A stretch of DNA of 64,000 nucleotides, taken from contig MHZT01000003.1 of the NCBI GenBank assembly GCA_001828855.1, forward strand, positions 62,001-126,000. The letters run 5' to 3'. Each line of letters starts with the position of its first letter. Positions within the stretch are counted from its first letter, which is position 1. The translations under genes and the position numbers were made by a program. The notes below the pieces were generated by a model, which saw only the letters and a program-made list of their open reading frames with translations, was not told where the DNA came from and did no database searches. The stretch is from Rhodobacterales bacterium RIFCSPHIGHO2_02_FULL_62_130 (GTDB lineage: Bacteria; Pseudomonadota; Alphaproteobacteria; Rhodobacterales; Rhodobacteraceae). This document shows, one piece after another, positions 63,162 through 64,000 of the stretch.

Positions 63162-63423
63162 GGTGCGTGAGGATCACGCACCCTACACCCGTTCTGGAAA
63201 CGCGCAGGCCAAGCCCTGCGCGTTTTGCTTTGCGGTTTCATCTTGGCTTAAGTACTCCCGCCGGAGGCTTCCTCTATCTGCGGCCCACCTGCCCCGCGAC
63301 GCGCGGGGCGTTCGACGCTGAAAAGGGTCCACTGAACCCTTTTCCGGGCGCGTCTCACCCTCCGGCGGGGATATTTAGACCAAGATGAAGCCCAAAGGGT
63401 AGGGTGCGTGATCCTCACGCACC
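63162..63423. repeat. Nested inverted-repeat element
   Basis: Outer perfect 25-bp inverted repeat (63162-63186/63399-63423), inner inverted CCGGCGGG copies, central AAAAGGGT/ACCCTTTT hairpin. Confidence 0.85.
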
Positions 63424-64000
63424 TTTGGTAAGGGGCAGCAGCACCGTTGCGGCGGCGCTGCGGATGGCGCGGGTGACGGGCTGCAGGGCTTGGGCGGTCA
63501 ATCGGGTGAACTGCCAGTGCAGGGCGACGTCGAGCGGGTGGTCGGGCGACAGGTCGGTCAGGCGGCCTTCTGCAAGGTGGTTTGCCACAAGCGCCTCGGG
63601 GTTCATACCCCAGCCAAGCCCGGCGAGGCTGGCATCTATGAAGGCCTGGCTGGAGGCCATGCGGTGGGTTGGCAGCCCCGCGCGGCGTGGGGGTGGGTTG
63701 GGCAGGCTGGCGGCCCAGAGGTCTTGCAGGCGGTCCTTGTCCGAAAAGGTCAGGGCGGGGGCGGCGGCAAGGGCTTGCGGGGTCGGCCCGTCGGGCATCC
63801 AGCGCGCCATATAGGCGGGGCTGGCGGTGGCACGGTAGCGCAGGCGGCCCAAGGGGAGGGTGTCGCAGCCTTGCAGCGGGCCGGGGTGGGCGGTGATGGC
63901 GGCGGCCACCTCGCCGCGTTTCAGCCAGTCCTGACTGACATCCTGATCGTCGATCACCAGATCGAACAGGAAGCCCTCTGCCGCGGCAAGTGCGGGGATC
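63415..64000 (-). CDS. LysR-family regulator (ArgP-like), N-terminus cut by window
   Basis: Effector domain DDQDVSQDWLKRGEVAAAITAHPGPLQGCDTLPLGRLRYRATASPAYMARW; DVALHWQFTRL. Confidence 0.75.
   Translation of the reverse strand, partial: IPALAAAEGFLFDLVIDDQDVSQDWLKRGEVAAAITAHPGPLQGCDTLPLGRLRYRATASPAYMARWMPDGPTPQALAAAPALTFSDKDRLQDLWAASLPNPPPRRAGLPTHRMASSQAFIDASLAGLGWGMNPEALVANHLAEGRLTDLSPDHPLDVALHWQFTRLTAQALQPVTRAIRSAAATVLLPLTKGA

Overview
64 kb of high-GC alphaproteobacterial (Rhodobacteraceae-like) chromosome, densely coding, about 67 protein genes plus one tRNA-Gly. Most of it is housekeeping: irr/fabA-fabB-fabI, pyrD, trpB, ileS, ogt, pcs, xerC, fsa, priA, msrA, prmA, ruvCAB, ybgC-tolQRAB-pal-cpoB, tilS-ftsH, fhs-folD-folD, pdeM/lhr, ymdB, yebC. 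No CRISPR array, prophage or transposase was seen. The most interesting accessory locus is at about 2.75-14.0 kb: a sugar ABC transporter and PfkB kinase, divergent from a DRL (DXR-II)-like SAF-domain oxidoreductase, an acetoin-dehydrogenase-type AcoABC complex and a SorC regulator. I read it as a possible catabolic route for 2-C-methylerythritol / 1-deoxyxylulose-type sugars (inference). Other candidates: a cassette of two secreted PepSY-like Asp-rich proteins plus a membrane-anchored LuxR-type regulator (22.7-24.3 kb); a tandem folD pair in which one copy has lost the catalytic Lys; a rare-codon, lower-GC patch inside the ileS editing domain; and several intergenic inverted-repeat elements. 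All functional calls come from reading translated motifs by eye; no database search was run.
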